From: an uncultured candidatus Porisulfidus sp.
GTDB taxonomy: Bacteria > Pseudomonadota > Gammaproteobacteria > Poriferisulfidales > Poriferisulfidaceae
Direction: 5' to 3'
DNA: 64,000 nt
Assembly (NCBI GenBank): GCA_958431155.1
Contig: OY288106.1
Location: forward strand, 1,261,888-1,325,887
The stretch's first letter is position 1. Each line of letters begins with the position of its first letter. The notes beneath the pieces were generated by a model. It saw nothing but the letters and a program-made list of their open reading frames with translations, ran no database searches and was not told the DNA's origin. This document shows, in pieces, positions 7,739 to 21,879 of the stretch. Made by a program: the position numbers and the translations under genes.

Positions 7739-10532
7739 GCTGTCGTTCCTCGCCTTCTCCTTCTACATTGGTGTGGCATCGCGCGCACAATTCCGGGTGG
7801 GCGTCGATGCTGCCGACGGTTGGATTGTGATGCCAGCACCGGACGCATTTGGCGTGTGCACTGGAAGCGGCCTCGACATGTAGTTGGCCGGCCCGGGGCA
7901 GCGAATAGACCTGCGCATCGGAAGCGGGCGTATCACTGAGGCGTGCGTCTGACGTGATGAACAGGAAATGCAACTCCGCCCCAAACCGTTTCAGCAATTC
8001 GGCAGTAGCAGGTTCCGCGGTCAGCGTCACCTCGGCATCCAGCGCGGCCCCGATCACTTCCGCCTGGCGCAGGGGCTCCAAGGTCTGGCTGACCGCCTGG
8101 CGAACTTCCAGAAGAACCTCCCAATCGTCATCGGAGAACACGGACGGCGCATCTCGATAAGCTTCCAGATCGAACCATTCGGTCAAGTGCACGGAACCTT
8201 CACGCGAACCTGGAATGTTCTCGTAGATTTCGTCGGCGGTGAACGGGCAAATCGGCGCAAGCCAGCGGCACATCGCCTCGGCCAGAAGGTACATCGCGCT
8301 CTGTGCGCTGCGCCGGGCCGGATGCGCGGCCGGCAGGGTATACGTGCGGTCCTTGGTCACATCGAGGTACAGGCTGCCAAGTTCATTGACGCAGAACGTG
8401 TGCAGACGCTGGCAGATGGTGTGGAACCGGTAGCTCCGAAAATCCTCGCGGACCGCCGCATCTTGGACGGCGGCCTGTTTCAGAATCCACTGATCCAGAG
8501 CCAGTATGTCGGAGGGTGCGCACAGGTCGGTCGACGGGTCGAAGTCGTGCAGACTCGCCAACAAGTAGCGCGCGGTGTTTCGGATCCGGCGGTAGGTCTC
8601 GGCGGTATGGCCCAGGATCTCCTCCGACACCGCCAGTTCACCGCTGGTGTCGGTAGATGCCACCCACAGGCGCAGAATATCCGCACCCAGACGGTCCACG
8701 ACCTTTTGCGGCTCAACGATGTTTCCCCGCGACTTGGACATCTTGTGGCCGTGCGCGTCGACTACGAAACCATGCGTCAAAACCTGCCGGTACGGCGGCG
8801 CATCGTTCAGCGCCACGCCGGTCAGCAGCGAGGACTGGAACCAGCCGCGGTGCTGGTCCGAACCTTCCAGGTAAAGATCGGCCTGCATGCCTTCACCGTA
8901 TTCTTTCGCCAGCACGGTGCGATGGGTGACCCCGGAGTCAAACCACACATCCAGCGTGTCTTGAGATTTCACGTACTCCGCTGCCTGGGCGCCCAGCAAC
9001 TCTTCGGGGTTCAGGTCGAACCACGCGTCAATCCCACCTTTCTCGATGCGCTTGGCAACTTCCTCAAGCAGCATTGGTGTGTCCGGATGCAGTTCTCCAT
9101 TGTCGCGGCGCCAGAACAGCGGGATGGGCGAGCCCCAGTTGCGCTGACGGCTGATGCACCAGTCCGGGCGCCCGGTCAGCATCCCGCGGATACGCTCCCG
9201 GCCCCAAGCCGGGTACCAGTCCACCTGGTCCGTGGCGGCAAGCGCCTGGTCACGCAAATCATGCGTGGACATGTCGATAAACCATTGCGCAGCAGCACGG
9301 AACAGCAAAGGAGTATGGTGCCGCCAGCAGTGCGGATAACTATGCGGATGTGAAGCTTCCGCCAACAGGGTCCCGGCCTGTCTCAACGCCTCAAGGATAC
9401 GCGGATTGGCCTCTGCCACGCTGAGGCCTCCGACTTCCGGCGTGCTGGCGCGGAAGCGTCCATCCTCTTCCACCGGGCAATCGACCGGCAAGTCGAACCT
9501 GAGTCCGACGGCATGGTCTTCCGGTCCATGTGCTGGTGCCGTATGCACGCAGCCAGTACCCTCCTCGGCGGTCACGTGCTCGCCGGTGATGAGCGGCACG
9601 GTCTTGTCCAGAAACGGGTGGCGCAGCAGACAACCCTCCAATCGATCGCCCCGCACCGTGGGAGACTGCGCAATCTGCGCCCCGACGCGCTCGCAGAAAA
9701 CCTCGCGCAGGGCTTCCGCCACAAGCAACAGATTCCCTTCCCGCTCCACCAGAAAATACTCAAGTTCGGGATGCAGGCACACTGCCTCGTTGGCCAGGAG
9801 AGTCCAAGGAGTGGTCGTCCAGATCACCACGGAAACCCTGGAATCTTCCGAAATATCAAAAGCCTGAGCTAGTGCCGAATCTGCGGCATCAAAGCGGACA
9901 TCAATCGACGGGGAAACATGATCTTCGTACTCGACTTCGGCTTCGGCCAATGCCGAGCGGCAGTCGGCGCACCAGTACACCGGCTTGTAGCCGCGCGACA
10001 GGTAGCCGGAGTCCAGCAGCGCACCCAGCGCCCGCACAATGCCGGCCTCGGTTTCGGGCGCCATAGTCAGATAGGGTTCGTCCCATTGGCCAAGCACCCC
10101 CAGACGCACGAAATCCCTACGCTGTTCGTCCACCTGCCGGGCCGCATAGTCGCGGCAGGCGGCACGGAACGCCCGGCCATCCGCGCAGACTTCCTCCGAC
10201 AAGGTCTTCTCGATCTGCAGCTCGATCGGCAGGCCGTGGCAGTCCCAACCCGGGCGGTACGGGGCATCGAGGCCGTCCAGGCTCCGCGAACGCACCACGA
10301 TGTCTTTCAGCGTCTTGTTGACCGCGTGGCCCATGTGGAGTTTGCCGTTGGCGTACGGCGGCCCGTCGTGCAGGACGAAGCGATCCCGACCCCGGCGGGC
10401 ATCGCGCAGGCGGCCGTAGAGGTCCAATTCCTGCCATCGGCGCAACCGCTCGGGTTCACGCTTGGCCAGATTCCCACGCATCGGGAAGTCGGTACGCGGC
10501 AGATTCAGCGTTTCTCGGTACGGGTTAGACAT
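7731..10532 (-). CDS. ileS: isoleucyl-tRNA synthetase
   Basis: Charges tRNA-Ile with isoleucine in the cytoplasm and edits mischarged valine. The 933-residue class I synthetase has the HIGH-type motif [11 protein letters not shown] (59-69), a CP1 editing domain with [11 protein letters not shown], the KMSKS loop near residue 600 ([10 protein letters not shown]) and a C-terminal zinc-binding segment with two CxxC pairs (CVRCW and CARCH). The zinc motif marks the common bacterial IleS form rather than the mupirocin-resistant eukaryote-like type. Its ATG overlaps the ribF stop by one base (TGATG), and its 3' end overlaps lspA by 8 bp, so the three are one translational unit. Confidence 0.97.
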   Translation of the reverse strand: MSNPYRETLNLPRTDFPMRGNLAKREPERLRRWQELDLYGRLRDARRGRDRFVLHDGPPYANGKLHMGHAVNKTLKDIVVRSRSLDGLDAPYRPGWDCHGLPIELQIEKTLSEEVCADGRAFRAACRDYAARQVDEQRRDFVRLGVLGQWDEPYLTMAPETEAGIVRALGALLDSGYLSRGYKPVYWCADCRSALAEAEVEYEDHVSPSIDVRFDAADSALAQAFDISEDSRVSVVIWTTTPWTLLANEAVCLHPELEYFLVEREGNLLLVAEALREVFCERVGAQIAQSPTVRGDRLEGCLLRHPFLDKTVPLITGEHVTAEEGTGCVHTAPAHGPEDHAVGLRFDLPVDCPVEEDGRFRASTPEVGGLSVAEANPRILEALRQAGTLLAEASHPHSYPHCWRHHTPLLFRAAAQWFIDMSTHDLRDQALAATDQVDWYPAWGRERIRGMLTGRPDWCISRQRNWGSPIPLFWRRDNGELHPDTPMLLEEVAKRIEKGGIDAWFDLNPEELLGAQAAEYVKSQDTLDVWFDSGVTHRTVLAKEYGEGMQADLYLEGSDQHRGWFQSSLLTGVALNDAPPYRQVLTHGFVVDAHGHKMSKSRGNIVEPQKVVDRLGADILRLWVASTDTSGELAVSEEILGHTAETYRRIRNTARYLLASLHDFDPSTDLCAPSDILALDQWILKQAAVQDAAVREDFRSYRFHTICQRLHTFCVNELGSLYLDVTKDRTYTLPAAHPARRSAQSAMYLLAEAMCRWLAPICPFTADEIYENIPGSREGSVHLTEWFDLEAYRDAPSVFSDDDWEVLLEVRQAVSQTLEPLRQAEVIGAALDAEVTLTAEPATAELLKRFGAELHFLFITSDARLSDTPASDAQVYSLPRAGQLHVEAASSAHAKCVRCWHHNPTVGSIDAHPELCARCHTNVEGEGEERQHV

Positions 10533-11485
10533 CAGAAAAATTCCCGGGCGGCGTCAATGTCGCGGCCGATTTGTTCGCGCAGGCCTTCGACCGAGTCGAA
10601 ACGCTGCTCGGCACGCAGGCGCTGGTGAAAACGTACGGCCATCCTCTGCCCGTACAAATCGGCGGCAAAGTCTAACAGGTGGACTTCTATGACCAAGCGC
10701 GTTCCGTCCACGGTCGGCCGGGTACCCACATTGGCGACCCCCCGGAAAAGCGTGCCGTCCAGGCGCGAAGTGACCGCGAACACCCCGCGCATGGGCGGAT
10801 TATGCGGGAAATTGAGATTGGCGGTCGGGAAACCGAATTCGCGTCCGCGCCGGTCTCCCTCGATCACTTCGGCACAAATCTCGAACGGATGCCCGAGCAG
10901 ATATTCCGCTTCCGGGACATCGCCGCTGGCGAGCGCCGCACGAATGCGGGTGCTGCTCACCCGGCTTCCATCCAACTCGAAAGTGGGCGCGGCTTCAAGC
11001 TCGAAGCCACAGGTCGAAGATTCGGCCTCAAGCAGCGTAAAGTCTCCGGCGCGGTCGTGGCCGAAACGAAAATCCTCGCCGACCGTGAGGTAGCGTATGC
11101 CGAGGCGGTCGACCAGCAGGTCCCGCACGAACTCCCGCGCATCGATGGCGGCGGTCTGCGCATTGAACGGGAGCGCCACAAAGTGGTCGAGTGCAGGAAA
11201 CATCTGTTCGGCGAACCGCCTTTTGTCAACAAGCGATCCGATCCGTGGTGCTTTGTCCGTGCCTTGAAAGAATTCCCGGGGCGAGGGCTCCAGGGTCAGC
11301 AGCACGGATTCCAGTCCGCGGTCGGCAGCCGCACCCAAGAGCCGCTTCAGCACCGACTGATGGCCGAGATGCAGCCCGTCGTAGTTGCCGACGGTGACCG
11401 CGCAGGGCTGGCACGCTGGCAATACTTCATCAAACATCGGCCCCTGTTTCCGGGCATCGGAAGAAGATTCGAGGGAAGCGTTCAC
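10532..11485 (-). CDS. ribF: bifunctional riboflavin kinase / FAD synthetase
   Basis: Phosphorylates riboflavin to FMN and adenylylates FMN to FAD. The 317-residue protein has the N-terminal nucleotidyltransferase motif [11 protein letters not shown] and the C-terminal flavokinase motif [11 protein letters not shown], in the usual order and at the usual length. The start at 11485 overlaps the murJ stop as ATGA, which favours it over an internal Met17. It is part of the leftward murJ-ribF-ileS-lspA run that is conserved in gammaproteobacteria. Confidence 0.96.
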   Translation of the reverse strand: MNASLESSSDARKQGPMFDEVLPACQPCAVTVGNYDGLHLGHQSVLKRLLGAAADRGLESVLLTLEPSPREFFQGTDKAPRIGSLVDKRRFAEQMFPALDHFVALPFNAQTAAIDAREFVRDLLVDRLGIRYLTVGEDFRFGHDRAGDFTLLEAESSTCGFELEAAPTFELDGSRVSSTRIRAALASGDVPEAEYLLGHPFEICAEVIEGDRRGREFGFPTANLNFPHNPPMRGVFAVTSRLDGTLFRGVANVGTRPTVDGTRLVIEVHLLDFAADLYGQRMAVRFHQRLRAEQRFDSVEGLREQIGRDIDAAREFF

Positions 11486-13062
11486 GCGGCGGTCTTCTCA
11501 GGCAGAGACTGAATATGGAAGTCGCGGATGCGTGCGCCTGAAATCCACAACACGGCAGCGTAGACGACTGCGCCCAGGACAATCAACTCGACCAGTTGAA
11601 GCAGGCGTCCAGCGAACTCAAGGCGGGTCCATTCGAGGGTCTCCGGGATGAGTGGCCACAGCACCGCCGCCATGGCCGCACAGGACAGACCAACCCGGAC
11701 CAGCAAGACCATCGTCGACCGGGTGCCGGAGTAAAAGCTTTGGGCACGCAGTTTCCGATACAGGAGCCCTGCGTTCAAGTAGGCCGCGATGGCGGTCGCA
11801 AGCGCCAAAGCAACGTGCGGTCCCTCCAACTCCACGGTAAACCAGACAAGTAAGCCAATGCCGGTCAATGCCATGTTGGCCAGCATTGCGATCACGCCGA
11901 CTCGTACAGGAGTGCGGGTATCCTGATGGGCGAAAAATCCAGGCGCGAATACCTTGACCAAAATGAACGCGGGCAGGCCGAGCGCAAACGCAGCCAGTGC
12001 CATCCCAGCCATCCGGGTGTCGAACAGCGAGAATTCCCGGTACTGCAGCAGCGTCGCCAGAATCGGTTCAGCCAGAAGTGCTAGTCCAACGGCAGACGGC
12101 AACGCGACCGCCAGGCCGACCCGAACTCCCCATTCGAGCCCCGCCCGAAACCCCTCGCCGTCTTTTCGGGCACTGCATTCGGACAACCGCGGCAGCAAAA
12201 CCGTGGCAGTGGAAATCCCGAACAGCGCCAACGGCAACTCCACGAACCGATCCGACAGGTACAGCCAGCTGATGCTGCCGACCGCCAAGAAGGAGGCCAC
12301 CAAGGTATCGAACAGCAAATTGATCTGGACGACCGATGAGCCGAACAGGGCCGGCAGCATGAGCTTGGCGATGCGCCGAAATCCGGAGTGATGCCAATCC
12401 AATCGTGGCCGCGGCAGCAACCCCTGACGGTGCAGCCACGGCAACTGGATCACCAATTGCAGGATCCCCGCCACAAAGACTCCCCAGGCAAGCGCGTACA
12501 CCGGCTGCTCCATCCTCGGCGCCAGCCACAGCACGGCCGCGATCAGAGACAGGTTGAGCAGTGCCGGGGTGATCGCGGGTAGGGCGAAGCGCCCGAGCGC
12601 GTTGAACATGCTCCCGGCCATGGCGGTCAACGAGATGAACAGGACGTAAGGGAATGTGATCTGAAGCAAATCGCCGGCGATATCGGCGCGTGGATCGCCG
12701 TCCATCGTGAACCCCGGCGCAAAAATCATGATCAGCAGAGGCGCCGCGAGAATGCCCAACGTGGTAATGAATACAAGAACCACCGCCAACGCGCCGGCCG
12801 TAGCATCGATGAGCGACTTGAGTTCCTGCGGCTTCTGCTCGCGGTATTCCACGAATACCGGCACGAACGCTTGCGAGAACGCACCCTCGGCGGACAGGCG
12901 GCGGAGGAAATTCGGGATGCGAAAAGCGACGAAGAACGCATCCAGCGCGCCATGCGCATTGCTGATGAAGATGAACACCACCGCATCGCGGGCGTAGCCC
13001 AACAAACGGGAGAGCGAAGTCATAAACGCCGTGGTGGCCAAAGAACGGAATAGCCGGATCAT
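11482..13062 (-). CDS. murJ: lipid II flippase MurJ (MviN family)
   Basis: Flips the peptidoglycan precursor lipid II across the inner membrane. The 526-residue, highly hydrophobic protein begins with the family signature LFRSLATTAFMTSLSRLLGYARDAV and has about 14 predicted spans; other conserved landmarks are RIPNFLRRLSAEGAF and PALFGSSVVQINLL. Length matches the family (about 510-530). The ATG forms an ATGA overlap with the stop of the preceding small ORF, so translation is coupled to it. In E. coli and relatives rpsT is usually nearby; it is not seen here. Confidence 0.95.
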   Translation of the reverse strand: MIRLFRSLATTAFMTSLSRLLGYARDAVVFIFISNAHGALDAFFVAFRIPNFLRRLSAEGAFSQAFVPVFVEYREQKPQELKSLIDATAGALAVVLVFITTLGILAAPLLIMIFAPGFTMDGDPRADIAGDLLQITFPYVLFISLTAMAGSMFNALGRFALPAITPALLNLSLIAAVLWLAPRMEQPVYALAWGVFVAGILQLVIQLPWLHRQGLLPRPRLDWHHSGFRRIAKLMLPALFGSSVVQINLLFDTLVASFLAVGSISWLYLSDRFVELPLALFGISTATVLLPRLSECSARKDGEGFRAGLEWGVRVGLAVALPSAVGLALLAEPILATLLQYREFSLFDTRMAGMALAAFALGLPAFILVKVFAPGFFAHQDTRTPVRVGVIAMLANMALTGIGLLVWFTVELEGPHVALALATAIAAYLNAGLLYRKLRAQSFYSGTRSTMVLLVRVGLSCAAMAAVLWPLIPETLEWTRLEFAGRLLQLVELIVLGAVVYAAVLWISGARIRDFHIQSLPEKTAA

Positions 13063-13409
13063 GAGAAAAGCGACCGAACGGCGCGGGTGGAGAATCTGCC
13101 TATTATAGGGAGCATGGATCGCACAACCGGGTTGGAATCAGGCCGCAAAAGGCCATGGCCGGCTCGCGGAGGGAAGTTTGGGGTGGGGCTATCGGCAACG
13201 GTACCGAAAAAACGCTTGATGATGCGATCCTCTCCGGAATCCCACGCGAGGGACCATCCGTGGGAGCCGGCCAGTTCCCGCACGTTTGCGGAAGGGTGTC
13301 CTTTGGGGACGACGAATATTTTCGCACCTTCATCGGCTACCGCCGGCAAGGCAAGCAGGCTCCCTGCGAACACGAGGCACGGCATGAATCTGGTTGTCTG
13401 TTGCAGCAT
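13059..13409 (-). CDS. small exported protein of unknown function, coupled to murJ
   Basis: The 116-residue product starts with a clear Sec signal peptide (Arg near the N-terminus, then CLVFAGSLLALPAVA and probable cleavage after AVADE or nearby). The mature part contains VRELAGSHGWSLAWDSGED, which loosely recalls the short TcpQ/PilL-type periplasmic domain found in pilus and secretion proteins; this is a tentative resemblance. The C-terminal third (after about residue 65) is rich in Pro and Arg and looks less like a folded domain. Its TGA overlaps the murJ ATG by 4 bp (ATGA), which argues that it is translated. It is the first gene of the leftward run and is divergent from the atp operon, 196 bp away. 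Confidence 0.55.
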   Translation of the reverse strand: MLQQTTRFMPCLVFAGSLLALPAVADEGAKIFVVPKGHPSANVRELAGSHGWSLAWDSGEDRIIKRFFGTVADSPTPNFPPRAGHGLLRPDSNPVVRSMLPIIGRFSTRAVRSLFS

Positions 13410-13575
13410 TTTGCAGGGTGTTGAGAGCCGCTAGCCCGCGAAGATTGCACAGACTGATAAATGAAGGGAAAATCGTCTCGGCCAGAGCATAGAACCCGAC
13501 CAGATCCGAGCCCGGGCCGTCAAGGCTGGCGCGGATTGCCGACGAAGTTCGACTGCATGTTGCGGTACATGCCTA

Positions 13576-13584
13576 TGCTAGAAT
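13576..13584 (+). promoter_or_regulatory. extended -10 promoter for the atp operon
   Basis: TGCTAGAAT matches the extended -10 consensus TGnTAnAAT, 21 bp before the atpI start. No good -35 lies at 16-18 bp, as expected for extended -10 promoters. The identical nonamer precedes the arsR-type gene at 28147. Position and consensus support it; transcription was not tested. Confidence 0.5.
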
Positions 13585-13605
13585 TTAAAGGCTTGACATT
13601 AGGCG

Positions 13606-13989
13606 TTGCAGACAAGGTTGCTGATCGTGATGGCGGCATTGCCGGTCGGTCGGATTCTTACTGCACAACTGCTGATTACCCTGCTCTGTTTGGCAGGGGT
13701 TTTTTATGACCGGGAGATCGGTCTTTCAGCAGCAACAGGGGGGGCGTTGTGCCTGTTTCCCAATGCATTGGCCGTCATGTGCCTGTTCCGGCGAAAACGG
13801 GCAAGTGGAGTTCGAGAAGAACAACGGCGAATGCGTTACGCCTGGATGATCCGCTGGCTCGGTACGCTGATCGGCCTCGGCCTGATCTTCGGGTTTTACC
13901 GCGAAGTTCAGCCTCTGGCCCTTTTCGCGACTTATGTGGCGGCCCAGGCGACGCACTTGATCGGGCATTTGTCAATTAACGGCAACTAA
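13606..13989 (+). CDS. atpI: ATP synthase subunit I
   Basis: Non-structural membrane protein encoded first in many F1Fo operons, thought to help assembly of the c-ring. The protein (up to 127 residues) has four hydrophobic spans in two hairpins separated by a basic loop (FRRKRASGVREEQRRMRYAW), the layout of AtpI. The frame opens with TTG at 13606; an in-frame ATG lies at 13630 and would give a 119-residue protein. Neither has a strong ribosome site, so the start is uncertain. The gene is 30 bp before atpB and transcribed with it. Confidence 0.85.
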   Translation: MQTRLLIVMAALPVGRILTAQLLITLLCLAGVFYDREIGLSAATGGALCLFPNALAVMCLFRRKRASGVREEQRRMRYAWMIRWLGTLIGLGLIFGFYREVQPLALFATYVAAQATHLIGHLSINGN

Positions 13990-15147
<1,158 letters not shown>

Positions 15148-15166
15148 TCCGCGAGGAGACCTCCCG

Positions 15167-15637
15167 ATGAACATCAATCTCACGCTGATCGGACAGGCGA
15201 TTTCGTTCACGATCTTCGTCTGGTTCTGCATGCGCTTCATCTGGCCGCCCGTGATCAACGCGCTGGAGGCCCGCAAAAAGCGCATTGCCGATGGATTGGC
15301 AGATGCGGATGCAGCCAAAACCGAGCGCGAGCGGGCCGAGCAGGAAGCGCAGCAGACCGCGGGGCAGGCTCGAGAGGAAGCATCCCGGATCCTGGCTCAG
15401 GCAGAACGCCGCGCCAGCGAGATCGTGGCGGAAGCGCGAACCACGGCCAAGACCGAAGGCGAGCGCATCCTGACTCAGGCCCAGGAAGAGATCGAGAAGA
15501 ACACCCAGCAGGTGCGTGAACAGTTGCGCGGCGAAGTCGCAACCTTGGCGGTTGCGGGTGCTGAAGCGGTGCTGCAGCGCGAAGTCGACGCCATCGACCA
15601 CGCCGACGCCCTGGAACAACTGGCGGAGCGTTTGTGA
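15167..15637 (+). CDS. atpF: F0 ATP synthase subunit b
   Basis: Peripheral stalk subunit: one N-terminal membrane helix ([19 protein letters not shown]) followed by a long, charged, Ala-rich coiled coil. The open frame extends upstream to 15104, but the ATG at 15167 with GAGGAGA 8 bp before it gives the canonical 156-residue protein starting [10 protein letters not shown] and is preferred. The TGA overlaps the GTG start of atpH (GTGA). As in other gammaproteobacteria there is a single b gene and no b'. Confidence 0.96.
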   Translation: MNINLTLIGQAISFTIFVWFCMRFIWPPVINALEARKKRIADGLADADAAKTERERAEQEAQQTAGQAREEASRILAQAERRASEIVAEARTTAKTEGERILTQAQEEIEKNTQQVREQLRGEVATLAVAGAEAVLQREVDAIDHADALEQLAERL

Positions 15638-16164
15638 GCGCCATCACTGCTGCCCGCCCCTACGCCCGCGCCGTCTTCGGCTATGCGCGTGAAAATGACG
15701 TGCTGGATGCGTTTTCGGGCATGCTGGGAATTGCGGCGGCACTGGCAGAGAATCCGCGTCTGCGCACCTTGTTGACGGACCCCCGCCTGACCCGTGCTCG
15801 CCGTACCGAAATGCTGGCGGCTCTCGGCGGCGACCGCTTCGATGAGCCGATGCGACAGTTGCTCCATGTGCTCGGGGAGCGCGACCGGCTGCCGATCTTG
15901 CCCGAGGTTCGGGAGCAGTTCGAACAGTTGCGCGCCGACCACGAACAGCGTCTGACCGCCGAGGTGGTCAGTGCACGGAAACTCGACTCGGCTCAGCAGG
16001 AACGCATCCGTGCGGCTTTGGCGGAGCGTACCGGGCAAACCGTGGAACTGGTTTCGAAAACCGATGAACAATTGCTGGGCGGCGCGGTTGTCCGCGCTGG
16101 CGACCGGGTGCTGGATGCCTCGCTCCAGAGGCGTCTGCAGCAACTTGCGCAAAGCCTGGCCTGA
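15634..16164 (+). CDS. atpH: F1 ATP synthase subunit delta
   Basis: Connects the b-dimer to the top of the alpha3beta3 head. The 176-residue protein starts with the family signature [17 protein letters not shown] and ends with the conserved [20 protein letters not shown] motif. The start is GTG, overlapping the atpF stop by 4 bp, indicating coupled translation. Confidence 0.96.
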   Translation: MSAITAARPYARAVFGYARENDVLDAFSGMLGIAAALAENPRLRTLLTDPRLTRARRTEMLAALGGDRFDEPMRQLLHVLGERDRLPILPEVREQFEQLRADHEQRLTAEVVSARKLDSAQQERIRAALAERTGQTVELVSKTDEQLLGGAVVRAGDRVLDASLQRRLQQLAQSLA

Positions 16165-16188
16165 TACCAATACCTGGAGTAGAACCGA

Positions 16189-17733
16189 ATGTCTGCCTTG
16201 AATCCGACTGAAATTTCAGACCTGATCAAACAACGGATCGCCGAATTCGACGTGGCGCCGCAAGCGGCCAGCGAAGGCACGGTGGTCATGGTGACCGATG
16301 GCATCGTGCGCATCCACGGCCTCAGCGACGTGATGTCCGGCGAAATGATCGCACTGCCAGGCGACAGTTACGCCATCGCGCTCAACCTGGAGCGCGACTC
16401 GGTCGGCGCGGTGGTCCTCGGCGACTACCGCCACATCGGGGAGGGCGACACGGCCCGCTGTACCGGCCGCATCCTGGAGGTCCCGGTCGGCGAGGCGCTG
16501 CTCGGACGGGTTGTCAACTCGCTTGGCGAACCCATCGACGGCAAAGGGGACCTAGGCCTGGAAACCCGCTCCCCCATCGAAAAAATTGCGCCCGGCGTGA
16601 TCGAGCGGCAGTCGGTCAGCCAGCCTGTGCAGACCGGTTTGAAATCCATCGACGCGATGGTGCCGATCGGCCGCGGGCAGCGCGAACTGATCATCGGCGA
16701 CCGCCAGACCGGGAAGACCGCGCTGGCCATCGACACGATCATCAACCAGAAGGGCGCCGACCTGATCTGCATCTATGTCGCGATCGGCCAGAAGGCCTCC
16801 TCCATCGCGGGCGTCGTGCGCAAGCTGGAGGAACACGGTGCCATGGAACACACCATCGTGGTGGCGGCCTCGGCCTCGGAATCGGCCGCGATGCAGTACA
16901 TCGCGCCTTACGCCGGCTGCGCGATGGGCGAGTTCTTCCGCGACCGCGGCGAGGACGCGCTGATCATCTACGACGACCTGACCAAGCAGGCCTGGGCCTA
17001 CCGCCAGGTCTCGCTGCTGCTTCGCCGCCCGCCGGGCCGCGAGGCGTATCCCGGCGATGTGTTCTACCTGCATTCGCGGCTGCTGGAGCGGGCCTCCCGC
17101 GTCAATGTCGACTACGTGGAGAAGATGACCAACGGCGAAGTGAAAGGGCGCACCGGCAGCCTGACCGCCCTGCCGGTGATCGAAACCCAGGCGGGAGACG
17201 TCTCGGCCTTCGTGCCGACCAACGTGATTTCCATCACCGATGGCCAGATCTTCCTGGAGACGGACCTGTTCAACGCCGGTTTCCGCCCGGCGATCAACGC
17301 CGGTCTGTCGGTGTCCCGGGTCGGCGGCGCCGCCCAGACCCCGCTGATCAAGAAGCTCGGCGGCGGCGTGCGTTTGGCGCTCGCCCAGTATCGCGAGCTG
17401 GCCGCGTTCTCGCAGTTCGCCTCGGACCTCGACGAGCAGACCCGCAAGCAGCTGGAGCGCGGCGAACGCGTGATGGAACTCATGAAGCAGTCCCAGTACA
17501 AACCGCTGACCATCGCCGATATGGCATTGTCGTTGTATGCGGTCAACGAAGGCTGGCTTGACGAGGTGGAGGTCGAACAGGTTCGGGCTTTCGAGGCGGC
17601 CCTGCACGCTTATGCCCGGTCCGAGCATGCCGACTTCCTGGAGCAGTTGAACCAGGACGGGTCTTACGACGAGGAGATCCAGGGTCGGTTCAAGGATATT
17701 CTCGAGACTTTCATCAAAACCCAGAGCTGGTAA
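16189..17733 (+). CDS. atpA: F1 ATP synthase subunit alpha
   Basis: Non-catalytic nucleotide-binding subunit of the hexameric head. The 514-residue protein has Walker [10 protein letters not shown], the [16 protein letters not shown] approach to it, and the alpha-specific signature [17 protein letters not shown] including the Arg finger in VSRVG. Length and ends match E. coli AtpA (513). It is followed after 7 bp by atpG. Confidence 0.98.
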   Translation: MSALNPTEISDLIKQRIAEFDVAPQAASEGTVVMVTDGIVRIHGLSDVMSGEMIALPGDSYAIALNLERDSVGAVVLGDYRHIGEGDTARCTGRILEVPVGEALLGRVVNSLGEPIDGKGDLGLETRSPIEKIAPGVIERQSVSQPVQTGLKSIDAMVPIGRGQRELIIGDRQTGKTALAIDTIINQKGADLICIYVAIGQKASSIAGVVRKLEEHGAMEHTIVVAASASESAAMQYIAPYAGCAMGEFFRDRGEDALIIYDDLTKQAWAYRQVSLLLRRPPGREAYPGDVFYLHSRLLERASRVNVDYVEKMTNGEVKGRTGSLTALPVIETQAGDVSAFVPTNVISITDGQIFLETDLFNAGFRPAINAGLSVSRVGGAAQTPLIKKLGGGVRLALAQYRELAAFSQFASDLDEQTRKQLERGERVMELMKQSQYKPLTIADMALSLYAVNEGWLDEVEVEQVRAFEAALHAYARSEHADFLEQLNQDGSYDEEIQGRFKDILETFIKTQSW

Positions 17734-20019
<2,286 letters not shown>

Positions 20020-20026
20020 GTCGGAC

Positions 20027-20452
20027 ATGAGCACCTTACAGGTCGAAATCGTCAGCGCCGAGCACGAAATCTATTCGGGCGAGGCGAATTGGGTGATCGC
20101 GCCCGCGGTCATGGGCGAAGTCGGCATCTATCCCCGGCACACCCCGCTCATCACCCACCTCAAGCCCGGCGAAGTGCGGGTCAGTGCGGTGGAAGAAGGC
20201 GAAGAACTCCTGTTTTTCGTCTCCGGTGGCATGCTGGAGGTGCAGCCGCACCAGGTCACCGTGCTGTCCGACACGGCCATGCGGGGCGCGGACCTGGACG
20301 AGGCGAAGGCCGAGGAAGCCAAGCGGCGAGCCGAGCAGGCACTGTCCGACCGCAAGGCCGATTTCGACGAGGCCCGCGCCCTGGCGGAACTGGCCGAGGC
20401 GGCGGCACAGCTGCGGATGATTCAGAAACTGCGCAAAACCGGTCGCGGCTGA
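20027..20452 (+). CDS. atpC: F1 ATP synthase subunit epsilon
   Basis: Regulatory rotor subunit that couples the c-ring to gamma and can inhibit ATP hydrolysis. The 141-residue protein has the N-terminal beta-sandwich ([32 protein letters not shown]) and the C-terminal two-helix arm ([15 protein letters not shown]). The start at 20027, 7 bp after the atpD stop, was chosen over the upstream-open frame because it gives the canonical [10 protein letters not shown] start. It is the last structural gene of the operon. Confidence 0.97.
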   Translation: MSTLQVEIVSAEHEIYSGEANWVIAPAVMGEVGIYPRHTPLITHLKPGEVRVSAVEEGEELLFFVSGGMLEVQPHQVTVLSDTAMRGADLDEAKAEEAKRRAEQALSDRKADFDEARALAELAEAAAQLRMIQKLRKTGRG

Positions 20453-20456
20453 TTTC

Positions 20457-20477
20457 CGGGGGCGTAAAATGCCCCCG
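20457..20477 (+). terminator. hairpin between atpC and glmU
   Basis: A perfect 7-bp GC stem (CGGGGGC / GCCCCCG) with loop GTAAAAT lies directly after the atpC stop. It is followed by TTACTCTAAAT rather than a T run, so it is at best a weak intrinsic terminator. The loop also contains TAAAAT, a good -10 hexamer, so the element might instead, or also, be a glmU promoter. Confidence 0.4.
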
Positions 20478-20499
20478 TTACTCTAAATCTCGGTGCTTC

Positions 20500-21879
20500 A
20501 TGGGAACCGAAGTTGTCATTCTTGCCGGGGGAATTGGCAAACGCCTGGCGCAGGCCACGCCAAAACCGCTACTTGATCTGTGCGGCAAGCCCCTGCTCGG
20601 GCATGTCGTGGAGACGGCCGCGGCAGTGGCGGACACGGTCCATGTGGTGCATGGTCCCGCGCTGGAGGATCCGCTCGCCGAGTTTGGAAAACGGTTCGGA
20701 ATCCCTTTCACCCCGCACCTGCAGCTCGAGCCCCGCGGCACGGCGGATGCACTCGGTTGCGCTCTTCCGGCGATAGAGGATTCCGCCACCGTGCTGGTGC
20801 TGTGTGCGGATGTCCCCCTGCTACAGCCTGATACCCTCGCGCAGTTGATCTCGGCCCGCCCGGAAACCGGGCTTGCGCTCCTGACCATGCGCCAAAGCGG
20901 CAACCAGCTCGGCCGGATCATGCGCGATGATCGCGGCCAGGTCGTCGCAATCAGGGAACACACCGATGCCACGGAAGAGGAACGCCGCACCAACGAGTGC
21001 AACACCGGCGTGATGGCGGCAAGCGCGGGACAGTTCCGCGAATGGTGCGTGCGAATCACCGACTCCAACGCCCAAGGGGAGTTCTACCTAACCGACTGCA
21101 TCGCCGAGGCGGTGCGCGATGGAGCCGCCATTGAGACCCGGGAATGCAGCCCGGCCGAAGGCCTCGGCATCAACACGATGCAGGAATTCGCCGTGGCGGC
21201 GGAACACTGGCAGCAGCGGGCGCGCGAGCGGCTGATGGCGCAAGGCGCCCTGATGGAAGCCCCTGATACAGTGTGGCTGTCAGCAGGGACCCAGTTGGAA
21301 GAGGGTGCGGCGGTTCGCATCGGGCCACATGTCGTATTCCGGGGGTCGGTTCAACTGGCTGATGGCGTCGGGATCGGCCCATACACGCTGCTGCGCAACT
21401 GCAAAATCGGGACGGGTACCGAGATCGAGCCCTTCACCGTCGTGGAGGCGGCCCAAATCGGGGCGCGCTGCCGGATCGGACCCTATGCGCGAATCCGCCC
21501 GGAAACCGAACTGGGTGAAGGCGTCCACATCGGAAACTTCGTCGAAGTCAAGAAGTCCCGGATCGGAGAGCACACCAAAGTCAACCATTTGTCGTATGTC
21601 GGCGACAGCGAAGTCGGACGCAGTGTCAATCTGGGCGCAGGCACCATCACCTGCAACTACGACGGAGCGCAAAAACACAGAACCATGATCGGAGACGACG
21701 TCTTCGTGGGATCCGGCACCCAGCTGATTGCGCCGGTTACCATCGGCGCGGGCGCGACCATCGGCGCCGGCTCGACCATTACCCGGGATACCCCACCCGG
21801 GGAGCTGACCCTGTCGCGCAGCGAGCAGAAGACGCTTCAGGGTTGGAAACGACCACGAAAAGACGAAGACGATAAGTAG
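20500..21879 (+). CDS. glmU: bifunctional UDP-GlcNAc pyrophosphorylase / GlcN-1-P acetyltransferase
   Basis: Makes UDP-N-acetylglucosamine, the precursor of peptidoglycan and lipopolysaccharide, in two steps. The 459-residue protein has the N-terminal nucleotidyltransferase (VILAGGIGKRL, then PKPLLDLCGKPLL and the uridine-site region LCADVPLL) and a C-terminal left-handed beta-helix of hexapeptide repeats with the acetyltransferase signature NLGAGTITCNYDG. The pyrophosphorylase loop reads AGGIGKR where most GlmU have AAGxGTRM; this is a mild departure. The ATG at 20500 was chosen by homology of the N-terminus. glmS follows, separated by a toxin-antitoxin remnant. Confidence 0.95.
   Translation: MGTEVVILAGGIGKRLAQATPKPLLDLCGKPLLGHVVETAAAVADTVHVVHGPALEDPLAEFGKRFGIPFTPHLQLEPRGTADALGCALPAIEDSATVLVLCADVPLLQPDTLAQLISARPETGLALLTMRQSGNQLGRIMRDDRGQVVAIREHTDATEEERRTNECNTGVMAASAGQFREWCVRITDSNAQGEFYLTDCIAEAVRDGAAIETRECSPAEGLGINTMQEFAVAAEHWQQRARERLMAQGALMEAPDTVWLSAGTQLEEGAAVRIGPHVVFRGSVQLADGVGIGPYTLLRNCKIGTGTEIEPFTVVEAAQIGARCRIGPYARIRPETELGEGVHIGNFVEVKKSRIGEHTKVNHLSYVGDSEVGRSVNLGAGTITCNYDGAQKHRTMIGDDVFVGSGTQLIAPVTIGAGATIGAGSTITRDTPPGELTLSRSEQKTLQGWKRPRKDEDDK

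Noticed and set aside
13461-13709. 82-codon rightward frame overlapping the atpI start
   Set aside because: Out of frame with atpI, covers its promoter, and has no recognisable sequence.
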